Below, piece by piece: positions 28,615 to 37,065 of a DNA stretch of 64,000 nt. Positions within the stretch are counted from its first letter, which is position 1, and each line of letters starts with the position of its first letter. Location: NCBI RefSeq assembly GCF_003633685.1, contig NZ_RBKT01000001.1:4030001-4094000 (forward strand), read 5' to 3'. The position numbers and the translations under genes were made by a program. This stretch comes from Micromonospora pisi. Lineage in GTDB: Bacteria; Actinomycetota; Actinomycetes; Mycobacteriales; Micromonosporaceae. A model generated the notes under the pieces. It was not told the DNA's origin. It worked only from the letters and a program-made list of their open reading frames with translations, and made no database searches.

Positions 28615-28992
28615 TCAGCGAGCCTTCTTGGTGGCTCGCTTACGGGGCGGAGTCAACAGGTCGGCGATCGTCGCGATCGCCGACGGCACCAGCCTGTAGT
28701 AAGCCCACACGCCGCGCTTCTCCCGCTCCAGCAAGCCGGCCTCGGTGAGGATACGCAGGTGGTGACTGACCGTCGGCTGGGAGAGACCGAGGGGTGCGGT
28801 GAGGTCACACACGCACGCCTCGCCCTCCGGCGCCGACTGGATCAGGCTGAGCAGCCGAAGCCGGGCGGGGTCGGCGAGGGCCTTGAGGACCCCCGCAAGT
28901 CGCTCGGCGTCGGCACGTTCGATCGGCTCGCCGGCAAGCGGCGAGATCTGAGGCATAGTCATTTCAGCCAACGCAGTTCCCACGTTTTCCAT
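28615..28992 (-). CDS. ArsR/SmtB family metal-responsive repressor
   Basis: A 125-residue winged-helix protein. ALADPARLRLLSLI, EGEACVCDLTAPLG (a CxC site typical of arsenic- or metal-sensing members), and the recognition helix LSQPTVSHHLRILTEAGLL are present. The C-terminus is basic (RKRATKKAR). A metal would release the protein from DNA. No arsenic-resistance or efflux gene is beside it; pyrE lies upstream with a 57-base gap on the same strand. The target is therefore unknown. Confidence 0.9.
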   Translation of the reverse strand: MENVGTALAEMTMPQISPLAGEPIERADAERLAGVLKALADPARLRLLSLIQSAPEGEACVCDLTAPLGLSQPTVSHHLRILTEAGLLEREKRGVWAYYRLVPSAIATIADLLTPPRKRATKKAR

Positions 28993-29049
28993 CCTTCCAC
29001 CAGCAGCATCGACCCGCCTGCATATCAGCAGATCCGAATCGTCAAACTT

Positions 29050-29589
29050 TTAGGCCACTAGGCCGAGGTCAGGCAACGTATAGGCCGCTCGGTATGGCAG
29101 TCCGGCCGCTCGAACGGCGTCGCCCGCGCCTCGATCAACAATAACCGCAACGCCTACAACCTCGGCCCCAGCCTCTTGCAACGCCTCGACCGCGGTCAGC
29201 ACGCTGCCGCCCGTCGTCGAAGTATCCTCCACCGCCAGCACCCGACGACCAGCCACCTCTGGGCCCTCAATCCGCCGCTGCAGACCATGGGTCTTCTCGG
29301 CCTTGCGCACCACAAAGGCGTCCAGCCGGCGCCCCGCCGCCGAGGCGGCATGCAGCATCGACCCGGCAACCGGGTCGGCGCCCAGGGTCAGGCCGCCAAC
29401 CGCGTCGAAGTCCCAGTCCGCGGTCAGGTCGAGCATTACTCGACCAACCAACGGTGCCGCCGCGTGATGGAGCGTCACGCGACGCAGGTCCACGTACCAG
29501 TCCGCCTCGCGACCGGAGGACAGCACTACCCGGCCGTGTACTACGGCCAGGTCAGAAATGAATTTACGCAGGTCGTCGTGGTCCCCCAT
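29050..29589 (-). CDS. pyrE: Orotate phosphoribosyltransferase
   Basis: A 179-residue protein of pyrimidine synthesis that joins orotate to PRPP. ATG 29589 is preferred over an in-frame TTG three codons upstream. RVVLSSGREADWYVDLRR is the PyrE N-terminal substrate loop, and RVLAVEDTSTTGGSVLTA the PRPP-binding motif. Normal length. Stands apart from other pyr genes; upstream of arsR on the same strand. Confidence 0.93.
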   Translation of the reverse strand: MGDHDDLRKFISDLAVVHGRVVLSSGREADWYVDLRRVTLHHAAAPLVGRVMLDLTADWDFDAVGGLTLGADPVAGSMLHAASAAGRRLDAFVVRKAEKTHGLQRRIEGPEVAGRRVLAVEDTSTTGGSVLTAVEALQEAGAEVVGVAVIVDRGAGDAVRAAGLPYRAAYTLPDLGLVA

Positions 29590-29752
29590 GGCGCCCAAGG
29601 GTACTGCTCAAGTCTGAGGGCTGTTGGGTGGACCCGACCAGACAACAGTTTCCAGTCGGTAATGATCGTCAAGAATGACGGTGCATGACTACGCTGCGTA
29701 TTCGGCCTCGGGCGGGGGTATCCGACACCCCGATGACGGTGGCCGTACCACC

Positions 29753-29771
29753 GACGGGACCAGGTCCCGTC
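29753..29771 (-). terminator. Stem-loop after the SDR gene
   Basis: GACGGGACC-A-GGTCCCGTC, a 9-bp perfect inverted repeat around one base, 8 bases beyond the SDR stop and before the pyrE start region. Confidence 0.7.
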
Positions 29772-29778
29772 AACAAGA

Positions 29779-30600
29779 TCAACGTTCGTCTCGACCGATC
29801 CGGCCACGGGTATCGCCGGCGACCGTACGCAGCAGTCCGCGTGGCGCGTGCCGCAAACCGAAGACGGCCGCCTTGTACTTCCAGTCCGGAACAGAGACGA
29901 GCTTGCCTTTTCGCAGGTCACGCAAGGCTTCCGCGACCACGTCGTCGGCCGAGAGCCAGAGCCAGTCGGGCATCTTCGAGGTGTTGATGCCGGCCCGCTG
30001 ATGGAACTCGGTCCGGACGTAGCCGGGACAGAGCACCATCACCCGGACCCCGAAGCGGCGGGTCGCCTGTCCCACCGACTCGCTGAAATTGGTCACCCAC
30101 GCCTTGCTCGCCGAGTAGGTCGAGCCCGGCATTACAGCTCCGAAGCCGGCAACGGAAGAGACATTTATCACTGCCCCACTGCCGCGTTCGGTCATCGCCG
30201 GAAGTACCGCTTGGGTCAAGCGCATCACAGCGTGGACATTCAGCCGTAACAAACGGGCCTCGTCGTCCACCGTCGACTTCAGGAACGACCGAGCCAGACT
30301 GATTCCGGCATTGTTCACCAAAACTTCAATCGGTTCGACCACATCGGCGAGTCGCCGCTCCACGACCTCGCAGCCGGCATCGGTGCTGAGGTCGGCCGGA
30401 ATCGTGCGTACCGAGACTCCGTGCCGCTCACTGAGTTCAGCCGCGGTGTCGGTCAGCCGCCGCGCATCCCTGGCAACCAACACCAGATGCCGGCCGTCGG
30501 CCGCGAACCGCCGGGCGAAGGCGGCACCGATGCCCGCAGTCGCCCCGGTCACCAGGGCCCACCCCGGACCGGTCTGAGGCTGGGCGGGCACGGCTGGCAC
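29779..30600 (-). CDS. Short-chain dehydrogenase/reductase (SDR)
   Basis: GTG 30600 is chosen (AAGGA 10 bases upstream), giving 273 residues. The coenzyme loop is TGATAGIGAAFARRF, NNAGISLARSF follows, and the catalytic set is Ser in INVSSVAGFG with YSASKAW (Tyr and Lys). The classical SDR layout places NADP(H) as the likely cofactor because of the basic residues after the loop. The membrane gene upstream overlaps closely on the same strand (11 bases). Substrate unknown. Confidence 0.9.
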   Translation of the reverse strand: MPAVPAQPQTGPGWALVTGATAGIGAAFARRFAADGRHLVLVARDARRLTDTAAELSERHGVSVRTIPADLSTDAGCEVVERRLADVVEPIEVLVNNAGISLARSFLKSTVDDEARLLRLNVHAVMRLTQAVLPAMTERGSGAVINVSSVAGFGAVMPGSTYSASKAWVTNFSESVGQATRRFGVRVMVLCPGYVRTEFHQRAGINTSKMPDWLWLSADDVVAEALRDLRKGKLVSVPDWKYKAAVFGLRHAPRGLLRTVAGDTRGRIGRDER

Positions 30601-30610
30601 GAGCGGGTCC

Positions 30611-31282
30611 TTACCAGTTCGGCGGCGGGGGCACCGGCGGCTGCCCCGATACCGACGTACGCCCACGGAAGTAGGCGTTCGCCGCGGGAAGCACCAGCAG
30701 CGTTGCTACTACAAAGTAACCTAGTGCCTGGGTGATCGAAAGCCCCACAGTCAACGGAACCCACCAGGACGGGTACGCGTCGCTCAGCGCGCCGGCCACC
30801 TCCGCCGACAGTTGCCCGTCCCCACCGGTGCTCAACGGCACGGACCACTGTGCGACCTGGACCGCCAGCACACAGCAGCCGGCGAGCAACCCCAGTCCGC
30901 AGACCACCCAGGTGGCGATCCGGGCCCCGTTGGCGCCGCGCAGGTTGGCCACGGCCAGTCCACCCAGTACGACCGCCGCCACGACGGCCACCGCCGTACC
31001 GATCCCCGCACCGATCCGCAGCAACGAGATCAGCGCGTCCACCTCCGACCGGTCACCGCCGACCTGCGCCGTAGCGGCCCGGAACCGGTCCACGGTGCCG
31101 CCGACCGTGGCCAATCCGACCAACCCGTGCACCAGGCCACCGACCGCCATCAGACCGAGCAGGGCAGCGGCGAGTAGGACCACGATCGGGCGCCGAGCCG
31201 GCGGCACGGGAACGATCGGCGTGGACCAACCCGCCGACGGCGGAACCACACCAGCGGGCCACATGTGCACTGGGTCCGACAC
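30611..31282 (-). CDS. Four-helix membrane protein, paralogue A
   Basis: A 223-residue protein from GTG 31282 (GGGGGGAT upstream, within a hairpin). Four hydrophobic segments (about 32-60, 90-115, 120-145 and 175-205) lie between short proline-rich ends. The segment LLVLPAANAYFRGR matches two other proteins in this window (LLALPPSNEFFRKP at 31402-32214 and LLLLPSANRYFSAR at 37066-38043), so they form a small paralogous family. Function unknown. Confidence 0.75.
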   Translation of the reverse strand: MSDPVHMWPAGVVPPSAGWSTPIVPVPPARRPIVVLLAAALLGLMAVGGLVHGLVGLATVGGTVDRFRAATAQVGGDRSEVDALISLLRIGAGIGTAVAVVAAVVLGGLAVANLRGANGARIATWVVCGLGLLAGCCVLAVQVAQWSVPLSTGGDGQLSAEVAGALSDAYPSWWVPLTVGLSITQALGYFVVATLLVLPAANAYFRGRTSVSGQPPVPPPPNW

Positions 31283-31286
31283 GACA

Positions 31287-31331
31287 GATCCCCCCGAGTA
31301 GGCGTCGGAATGCAACCTACTCGGGGGGATC
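31287..31331 (-). terminator. Terminator-like hairpin overlapping a ribosome site
   Basis: Perfect 16-bp arms GATCCCCCCGAGTAGG (31287-31302) and complement (31316-31331) with a 13-base loop. On the minus strand it follows the stop of paralogue B and ends 4 bases before the GTG of paralogue A, so the G-rich ribosome site of A is part of the stem. Confidence 0.75.
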
Positions 31332-31401
31332 CGGGAAAAGCGCCATCGGAGGCCGCTCGATTCGACGATTCACCGATCGGATCGAACGACCGGCCTCTCG
31401 G

Positions 31402-32214
31402 TCAGCTCGTCGGCGGGCCGGAGCGCGGTGGCGCGGAAGACCCCGGCTCGTCGTCCGGCGTACTGCTCGGCGGTGCCGACTCACCGGACGGCGGACCGTA
31501 CTGCTGGGCGGGGTCGCCCGGCGTCGGGTACGTCGGCGGACCGTACTGCTGCGGCGGACCGGACTGCGGGTAACCCGCCTGCGGGTAACCCGCCTGCGGG
31601 TACGCCGGGTAGGCGGCGCCGGGCACGGGCGGCTCCCAGACCGGCTGCGGCTTCCGGAAGAACTCGTTGGACGGCGGCAGGGCCAGCAGAACCAGTGCCG
31701 CCAGCAGGGCGAGCACCGTGATCACGCTCAGCGTCAGGGTCAGCGGGTTGTACCAACCGGGGAGGCGCTCGTCGAGCAGGCGCTGGATCTCGGCCTGGTC
31801 CGGAGTGTTGGCGTCGGTGGACGACGGAGCGAGCGCGCTACCGGCGGCGGTCAGCCCGAGGCCGGCGATGGAGCAGCAGAAGAAGAGCCCACCGAGCACC
31901 CAGGTCACGATCCGGGCGGGGTTCTTACCCCGGTTGTTCAGCAGGGCGAGCACGACCAGGCCCGCGGCGACGACCAGGCCCACCACGGCGCCGCCGATCA
32001 GGCTGGCCGAGCCGAACGCCGCCCCCGCGTCCGCCATGTCGGTGCCCGCGTACGCCTCGTCGAAGACGTCGTTGAAGGTGTCCAGCACCGACAGCGACAG
32101 CACCAACTGGACCACTTGCAAACCGGCGACCAGGTAGAGCAGATAACCGGCGATGGTGACGGTGCTCGGACGTGGCCGAGCCACCGGCGCGGCCGATGGA
32201 TTCAGATCAGACAC
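31402..32214 (-). CDS. Four-helix membrane protein with Gly/Tyr/Pro-rich tail, paralogue B
   Basis: A 270-residue protein from GTG 32214 (AAGGAG upstream). Four membrane segments (about 20-45, 75-98, 108-130 and 165-188) are followed by LLALPPSNEFFRKP and a cytoplasmic tail with YPQAGYPQAGYPQSG repeats and QQYGPP repeats. The layout and the P-S/A-N-x-Y/F-F motif are shared with the neighbours at 30611 and 37066. Such tails are likely disordered and may bind partners. Function unknown. Confidence 0.78.
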   Translation of the reverse strand: MSDLNPSAAPVARPRPSTVTIAGYLLYLVAGLQVVQLVLSLSVLDTFNDVFDEAYAGTDMADAGAAFGSASLIGGAVVGLVVAAGLVVLALLNNRGKNPARIVTWVLGGLFFCCSIAGLGLTAAGSALAPSSTDANTPDQAEIQRLLDERLPGWYNPLTLTLSVITVLALLAALVLLALPPSNEFFRKPQPVWEPPVPGAAYPAYPQAGYPQAGYPQSGPPQQYGPPTYPTPGDPAQQYGPPSGESAPPSSTPDDEPGSSAPPRSGPPTS

Positions 32215-32344
32215 GGCGCTCCTTCCCTCAGATCGAGGCTCACCGTATCCGTACCCTGCCAGCCCTGCCGACCAAACCGGCGTGTCGCCCACCGCCACGC
32301 CCAGGTGACAGCCCGTCTCGACGGCACACGGGACGGTACGGCGC

Positions 32345-33937
32345 TCAGTAGCTGCGCCATTCCGCGCGGGCGTACTCCAGCACCCGGGGGTGGAGCAGCG
32401 TCGACGGCGGCAACTCCTGCCGGCGCCGGTCACGGGGGAAGTTCGCGGCCAACCGCAGTGTCTCCGCGTCGAGGAACCGCAACGGCGGTACGTCGGCCGC
32501 CAGCCCCAGCGTCGGCGCGACCGAACCCCTCGATGCGAGGACGAAGCCCCAGTCACCGAAGGAGGGAACGTCCACGTGGTACGGCGTGGTGGTGAACCCG
32601 GCGGCCCGGATGGACGCCTCGATACACCAGTACGACTTCGGTGCGAAATACGGCGATCCCGCCTGCACCACCACTCGACCATCGTCGGCCAACACGGCGC
32701 GTACCAGCGCGTAGAACTCGATCGAGTAGAGCTTCGCGGTCGCGGTCTCGTCCGGGTCGGGCAGGTCGACGACGATCGCGTCGAACCGCTCCCGCTCCGT
32801 ACGCAACCACTGGAACGCGTCGGTGTTGACCATCCGTACCCGTGGGTCTTCGAACGAGTCGTGGTTGAGCGTACGTAGCTGCGGCTCGGTCCGGGCCAGC
32901 CGGATCACCGCCGGGTCAAGCTCGACCACGGTCACCGACCCGACGTCGGGATAACGGAGCAGTTCCCGTACGGCCAGCCCGTCACCGCCGCCGAGGACCA
33001 GCACCGAACCACGGGCGCCGCTCAGCACCGGGTGCACCAGCGCCTCGTGGTAGCGGTACTCGTCGACCGAGCTGAACTGGAGGTCGCCGTTGAGGTAGAG
33101 CCGCAGGTCGGTGACGCCCTGCGAGACGAACGGGACCGACCGGGTGAGCACGATCTCCTGGTACGCGCTGCGTTCGGCGTGCACCACCGGGTCCCGGAAG
33201 AGCTGCTGCCGTGCGGTCACCTCGAAGTCGTACGCGGTCAGGTACGCGTACCCGAGGACGAGCCCGACCACCACGGACCCGGCGGTGAGTCCGACCCGGG
33301 CCCGAGCGCTCAGCTCACGCCGGAAGACGGTGAAGACCAGCGCGAGCCCGGCGAGCGCGTTCACCACCCCGACCACCAGCACTCCCCGGAGCTGACCGAA
33401 GACCGGCATCAGCAGGAACGGGAACGCCAGACCACCGAGGAGCGCGCCGACGTAGTCGGCGGCGAACAGGTCCGCCACCGCGCTCCCGGCCGCCTGCGCC
33501 CGGATCCGCTGCAGCAGCACCATCAGCAGCGGAATCTCCGCCCCGATCAGCAGTCCGAGCAGGAAGGCGGTGCCGACCAGGGCCGGGGCGTAGAGGTCGA
33601 GCCAGGCGAACGCCGCGTAGAGGCCGAGCACCGAGAGCCCACCGAAGAGGGCGAGAGCCAGTTCGACGGCGGCGAACGCGGCGGCGGCCCGGGACTGCAA
33701 CGGCTTCGCGGCGAGCGCGCCGATCCCCATGGCGAAGACCATCACGCCGAGCACGATCGACGCCTGCCCGACCGTGTCCCCGATCAGGTAACTGCCGAAC
33801 GCCACCAGCGCCAACTCGTAGACCAGCCCGCAGGCGGCGCAGACGAAGACCGCCGCGAGCACCGCCGTACGAGCGGCCCGCCACCGGGTCGGCGACGACG
33901 GCGCCTCGGTCCCGGCGCCGGTCATGGCTTCGGTCAT
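32345..33937 (-). CDS. Membrane-fused spermidine synthase-like aminopropyltransferase
   Basis: A 530-residue protein. About seven membrane helices (25-235) precede a cytosolic spermidine-synthase fold: YLNGDLQFSSVDEYRYHEAL, SVLVLGGGDGLAVREL (SAM-type loop), VTVVELDPAVIRLAR and IVVDLPDPDET. This is the long, membrane-fused SpeE type, which in other bacteria is linked to DUF350 and envelope-stress genes rather than bulk polyamine synthesis. Its ATG overlaps the stop of the gene upstream (ATGA). Last gene of the six-gene operon. Confidence 0.92.
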   Translation of the reverse strand: MTEAMTGAGTEAPSSPTRWRAARTAVLAAVFVCAACGLVYELALVAFGSYLIGDTVGQASIVLGVMVFAMGIGALAAKPLQSRAAAAFAAVELALALFGGLSVLGLYAAFAWLDLYAPALVGTAFLLGLLIGAEIPLLMVLLQRIRAQAAGSAVADLFAADYVGALLGGLAFPFLLMPVFGQLRGVLVVGVVNALAGLALVFTVFRRELSARARVGLTAGSVVVGLVLGYAYLTAYDFEVTARQQLFRDPVVHAERSAYQEIVLTRSVPFVSQGVTDLRLYLNGDLQFSSVDEYRYHEALVHPVLSGARGSVLVLGGGDGLAVRELLRYPDVGSVTVVELDPAVIRLARTEPQLRTLNHDSFEDPRVRMVNTDAFQWLRTERERFDAIVVDLPDPDETATAKLYSIEFYALVRAVLADDGRVVVQAGSPYFAPKSYWCIEASIRAAGFTTTPYHVDVPSFGDWGFVLASRGSVAPTLGLAADVPPLRFLDAETLRLAANFPRDRRRQELPPSTLLHPRVLEYARAEWRSY

Positions 33938-34815
33938 CGCTTCGGCGCCGGTCGTCGTGCGGCGCGGGCCGCGGCACGAGCCTCGGCAACGCGGGCCGCC
34001 GACAGCTGGTGCCGGCGTTCGAACCAGCCGACGGTCAGCAGGACCACGGTGATCCCGAAGAGGCCGCCGGCACCGACCAGGTACCCCCAGCGGTCACGCC
34101 AGAAGTCGTCGCCCGGATCGGGCAGGGACATCGGGGTCGGCGCCGCGCTCGGCTCCGCCCGCACCGGTACGGCCGGTGCCGCTCCCGCCTCCGCGACCAG
34201 CAGCGGAAGGAAGACCGCCGCCCGGCAGACCGCCCAACCGGGGTCGTCGATGAAGGCGTCGGGAGACAGACCCAACCTGGTCAGTCCGGTGTCGTAGTCG
34301 ATGCCCGGGAAGTCGCCCGAACTGGTCACCCAGAACGAGGCATAGTCGTTGCTCTCACTGCTTTCCGAGGTATAGGTGACGTCGGCGACGACCTTCACCC
34401 AGCGCCGGCACCGGGTCGGATCACTCTCCACATCGACGCCGTCGCCGAGATTCGAACCCACGCTCACCCTCGGCACCAGCCCACCCTGGAGGTGCCAGCC
34501 GTAGCAGACGCCCTGTGCCCGGTACGCGTCTTCGAGCAGGACGACGGTGTCCGCCCGCTCGGCCGCCTCGGGCGGAGGTACGGCCGTACCCCCGCCACCG
34601 TCGCCGCCGGGCCACGTGGCGGCGACGAAGACGATCACGATGGTGCCGACCAGCAGCGCCACCGCCCAGAAGGCGACGACCTTGGCCCGGCGGGCGGCCC
34701 GCCTGTCCCGCGTCAGGCGACCGCCGATGCCCTCGCGCCGATCGGCAACCGGTTTCGCCGTACCCTTGCGCCCTTCGGGCGACTGCTCCGGGCCCGGGCC
34801 TGACTCGACCGCCAT
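33934..34815 (-). CDS. Two-helix membrane protein with outer domain, unknown
   Basis: A 293-residue protein. A basic cytoplasmic N-terminus (about 1-47) and helix 48-67 are followed by an outer domain of about 170 residues with four Cys (GVCYGWHLQGG, PTRCRRWVKV, WAVCRAAVF). A second helix (about 245-262) leads to a basic Ala/Arg-rich tail. The ATG overlaps the DUF350 stop (TGATG). No family is recognised. The cysteines suggest disulphides outside the cell. Its place between DUF350 and SpeE suggests a shared membrane function. Confidence 0.78.
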   Translation of the reverse strand: MAVESGPGPEQSPEGRKGTAKPVADRREGIGGRLTRDRRAARRAKVVAFWAVALLVGTIVIVFVAATWPGGDGGGGTAVPPPEAAERADTVVLLEDAYRAQGVCYGWHLQGGLVPRVSVGSNLGDGVDVESDPTRCRRWVKVVADVTYTSESSESNDYASFWVTSSGDFPGIDYDTGLTRLGLSPDAFIDDPGWAVCRAAVFLPLLVAEAGAAPAVPVRAEPSAAPTPMSLPDPGDDFWRDRWGYLVGAGGLFGITVVLLTVGWFERRHQLSAARVAEARAAARAARRPAPKR

Positions 34816-35240
34816 CAGCTGATCGCGGCGGCGATCACGGCACCCGTGGCGAGGTGCACGACCGCGGAGACCCAGACCGCCGGGTGGGGTTCCGGGTCGA
34901 CCAGGATCTCCCCCAGCCGCCCCGGGGTGACCAGGTCGAGCAGGAGGAACGCGCCGGCCATGATGACCAGCCCGACCAGGCCGTACGCGGCGCTGCCGAC
35001 CAGCCCGGCGGCGAGGTCGTCCTCGCTGGCGACGATGGCCGTGGTCACGATGATGCCGACCCCGGCCAGGTTCGAGGTGAGCAGCAGCGCCGCGTTGCGG
35101 TTGCGGTCGGCCCAGATCAGCTCGTGCAGCCGGCCGGGTGTGGCCATGTCCACCAGGAGGTAACCGATGCCCATCAGCACCACACCAACGATGCCGTAGG
35201 CGAGGGTGGCCAGCAGGTCCGTGGCGAGGGTCGTCAACAT
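34815..35240 (-). CDS. DUF350 membrane protein
   Basis: A 141-residue protein made of two repeated halves, each with two membrane helices and the signature G-x-x-L-(V/L)-D-x-x-TPGRL (GYLLVDMATPGRLHELI and AFLLLDLVTPGRLGEIL). This is the DUF350 family, which includes E. coli YjfL. Comparative genomics links DUF350 with SpeE-like enzymes, DUF4178 and PspA in proposed membrane-stress systems. Overlaps the next gene by one base; 39 bases after DUF4247. Confidence 0.9.
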   Translation of the reverse strand: MLTTLATDLLATLAYGIVGVVLMGIGYLLVDMATPGRLHELIWADRNRNAALLLTSNLAGVGIIVTTAIVASEDDLAAGLVGSAAYGLVGLVIMAGAFLLLDLVTPGRLGEILVDPEPHPAVWVSAVVHLATGAVIAAAIS

Positions 35241-35279
35241 GAGGCTCCCAAGGGGTGAGGAGAGATCTGGTCCGCCGCT

Positions 35280-35705
35280 CTACTTGCCGGCACCCGGGCC
35301 ACCGCCGCGTACGGTCACACCCCGCCCCCAGCCCCAGGCGTTGCCGACGGTGCCGTGGTAGCGCGGGTATGCGGTCCGGAGCCCTTCGAGCAGAATCAGC
35401 GAACCGCCCGCCAGCGGCAGGATCACCACGGAGTCGTCGTCGTAGCGGAGGTAGACCCCGCTGCCGTCGACGTACTGGTCAGCCGGCTTCCAGGCGCTGG
35501 TGACCTCCTCGGCCACCTCGCTCGGCGACTTGTCGGAGCGATACGCCGTGGCCTGTGACGCGATGTCGCGCGCCGCCGTGCGGGAATAGTGGTCCTCGAC
35601 GTAACCGCGCGGAGAGAAGCTGCCGTAGAAGATCGCGAAACCGGCGAGCACCGCGCCGAGCAGGGCGAACGCCGTCCCGACGAAGAACCATCTGCGGTAC
35701 GTCAT
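35280..35705 (-). CDS. DUF4247 family membrane-anchored protein
   Basis: A 141-residue protein from ATG 35705, overlapping the DUF2617 stop (ATGA). One N-terminal helix (about 5-27, WFFVGTAFALLGAVLAGFAI) is followed by an outer domain with SPRGYVEDHYSR and VYLRYDDDSVVILPLAGGS. It matches DUF4247, an actinobacterial family. The tail is Gly-rich. Function unknown; always likely membrane-associated with its operon partners. Confidence 0.83.
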   Translation of the reverse strand: MTYRRWFFVGTAFALLGAVLAGFAIFYGSFSPRGYVEDHYSRTAARDIASQATAYRSDKSPSEVAEEVTSAWKPADQYVDGSGVYLRYDDDSVVILPLAGGSLILLEGLRTAYPRYHGTVGNAWGWGRGVTVRGGGPGAGK

Positions 35706-36289
35706 GCCGCCCCCACCACCGTCTCGGTCTCGACCAGTTCGCCGCTCTGCGGGTACGCGTGCCAGGTGCGCCAACCGATCTCGCCCGCCCCGATCGCACC
35801 CGTCCCGAGCGCGCCCACCCCGATTTCGTCCACCCCGTCGGGCCGGGTACGCACGTCGGAGCGGTGCAGCCGCAGGGCGGTGATCGCGTCGGGTCCGCCG
35901 GGGAAGACCCCGATCAGCGCGTACGGGTCCTCGGCGAGTTCCCGCCGCAGCGCGGCGGTACGGGCCGACATCGCCGCCGAATCGGGTCGCAGCACCCGGG
36001 CGGTGAACCGGTAACCGGTCGCCGGGTCGGCCAGCGCCGCCGGCAGCTCAGGACGCCGGCCGGGCAGGCAGGCGACCGTCTCGACCAGCGCCGGCCGCAG
36101 CACGTTCGGATCGCGGTGGAGCACCACCTGGTGCGAGGCGCCGAGCAGGCGCAGCAGCAGCCGTACGCCGGGCCGGTCCGGATGGACCAGGTCGAGCACG
36201 TGCAGCGCCGGTAGTTCCGGTGAGCCCAGGGCGAGGCTCAGCTCGGCGGCGGTGGTGTCCGCGTACGGGGTGTCCAGGGTGACGAGCAT
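35702..36289 (-). CDS. DUF2617 family protein
   Basis: A 195-residue soluble protein from ATG 36289, 2 bases after the DUF4178 stop. It has MLVTLDTPYADTTAAELSLA, LRLLGASHQVV and RTWHAYPQSGELVETET, as in DUF2617 proteins of actinobacteria. The sequence suggests an alpha/beta fold with a Gly/Ala-rich insertion near 165-180. Function unknown. Confidence 0.85.
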   Translation of the reverse strand: MLVTLDTPYADTTAAELSLALGSPELPALHVLDLVHPDRPGVRLLLRLLGASHQVVLHRDPNVLRPALVETVACLPGRRPELPAALADPATGYRFTARVLRPDSAAMSARTAALRRELAEDPYALIGVFPGGPDAITALRLHRSDVRTRPDGVDEIGVGALGTGAIGAGEIGWRTWHAYPQSGELVETETVVGAA

Positions 36290-36291
36290 GC

Positions 36292-36957
36292 TCAGCCGGC
36301 CCGCCCGGTCGGCTTGTCGTCGGGCCCGGCCGGGGCCTGCCCGTAGATCAGCACCTCGGCGCGGGTGAGCAACTCGCCCCTGGACATGTCCCAGTCCGTA
36401 TCGCTGCCGTAGGCACTGAACGAGAGGCGGACGCCGGCACCGTCCAGATAGTCGTGGTAGCGCACCGTACCGGTGGGGTCGAGCCCGGTGGTGCCGGCGG
36501 CGGTGTAGCTGGCTCGTCCCGACTCGTCGAGGGTGTAGTGCTGGCCGTCGTACTCGATCCGGGTGCCGCCCGGCAGCACCGGCTCGTCCGGGGTCGGCAG
36601 CGCGGTCCAGAGCACCAGTTCCAGGTCGGGGTCCTCCTCGACCGAGAGCCAGAGCTTCGCCCCGCGCGCGTCGTCGAGCAGGTGCTCGCTCCAGCCCCAG
36701 CTCCCCTCGGTGAAACGCAGGGTGCCGCGCACACCGTACGAGCTGCCCCTGATCTCCACCACGTCGCCCGGCCGCAGTTGGCGGGGGTCGCCGCGAAGCG
36801 CGTCGGCGTCGTTGTCGGCCGCACGGAACGGATCGCGCTCGGCGGGGCGGGCGGCCTGTTTGCGTCGTGACCGCAGGGCGAGCACCGCCACCACCACGCC
36901 GGCCACCGCGATCACGCACCCGATCGCCGCCACCAGGTACGCCGTCGCCCCGTTCAC
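36292..36957 (-). CDS. DUF4178 family membrane-anchored protein
   Basis: A 221-residue protein from GTG 36957. One membrane helix (about 5-28, AYLVAAIGCVIAVAGVVVAV) is followed by a cytoplasmic DUF4178 domain: LRPGDVVEIRGSSYGVRGTL, WSEHLLDD, LWLSVEEDPDLELVLW, and GTRIEYDGQHYTLDESG. DUF4178 is repeatedly found with DUF350 and SpeE. First gene of the operon; no distinct promoter was recognised between it and the paralogue C gene. Confidence 0.87.
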   Translation of the reverse strand: MNGATAYLVAAIGCVIAVAGVVVAVLALRSRRKQAARPAERDPFRAADNDADALRGDPRQLRPGDVVEIRGSSYGVRGTLRFTEGSWGWSEHLLDDARGAKLWLSVEEDPDLELVLWTALPTPDEPVLPGGTRIEYDGQHYTLDESGRASYTAAGTTGLDPTGTVRYHDYLDGAGVRLSFSAYGSDTDWDMSRGELLTRAEVLIYGQAPAGPDDKPTGRAG

Positions 36958-37065
36958 CGGATCCGCCTCTCTCGAACTGCTGCGGGCGCCGACGGTAACA
37001 ACCGCGCGCACGCCCCATAATCCGGTCGCGCCGACCAGCAGCCGTTCATCGTGATCTCACGAAAC

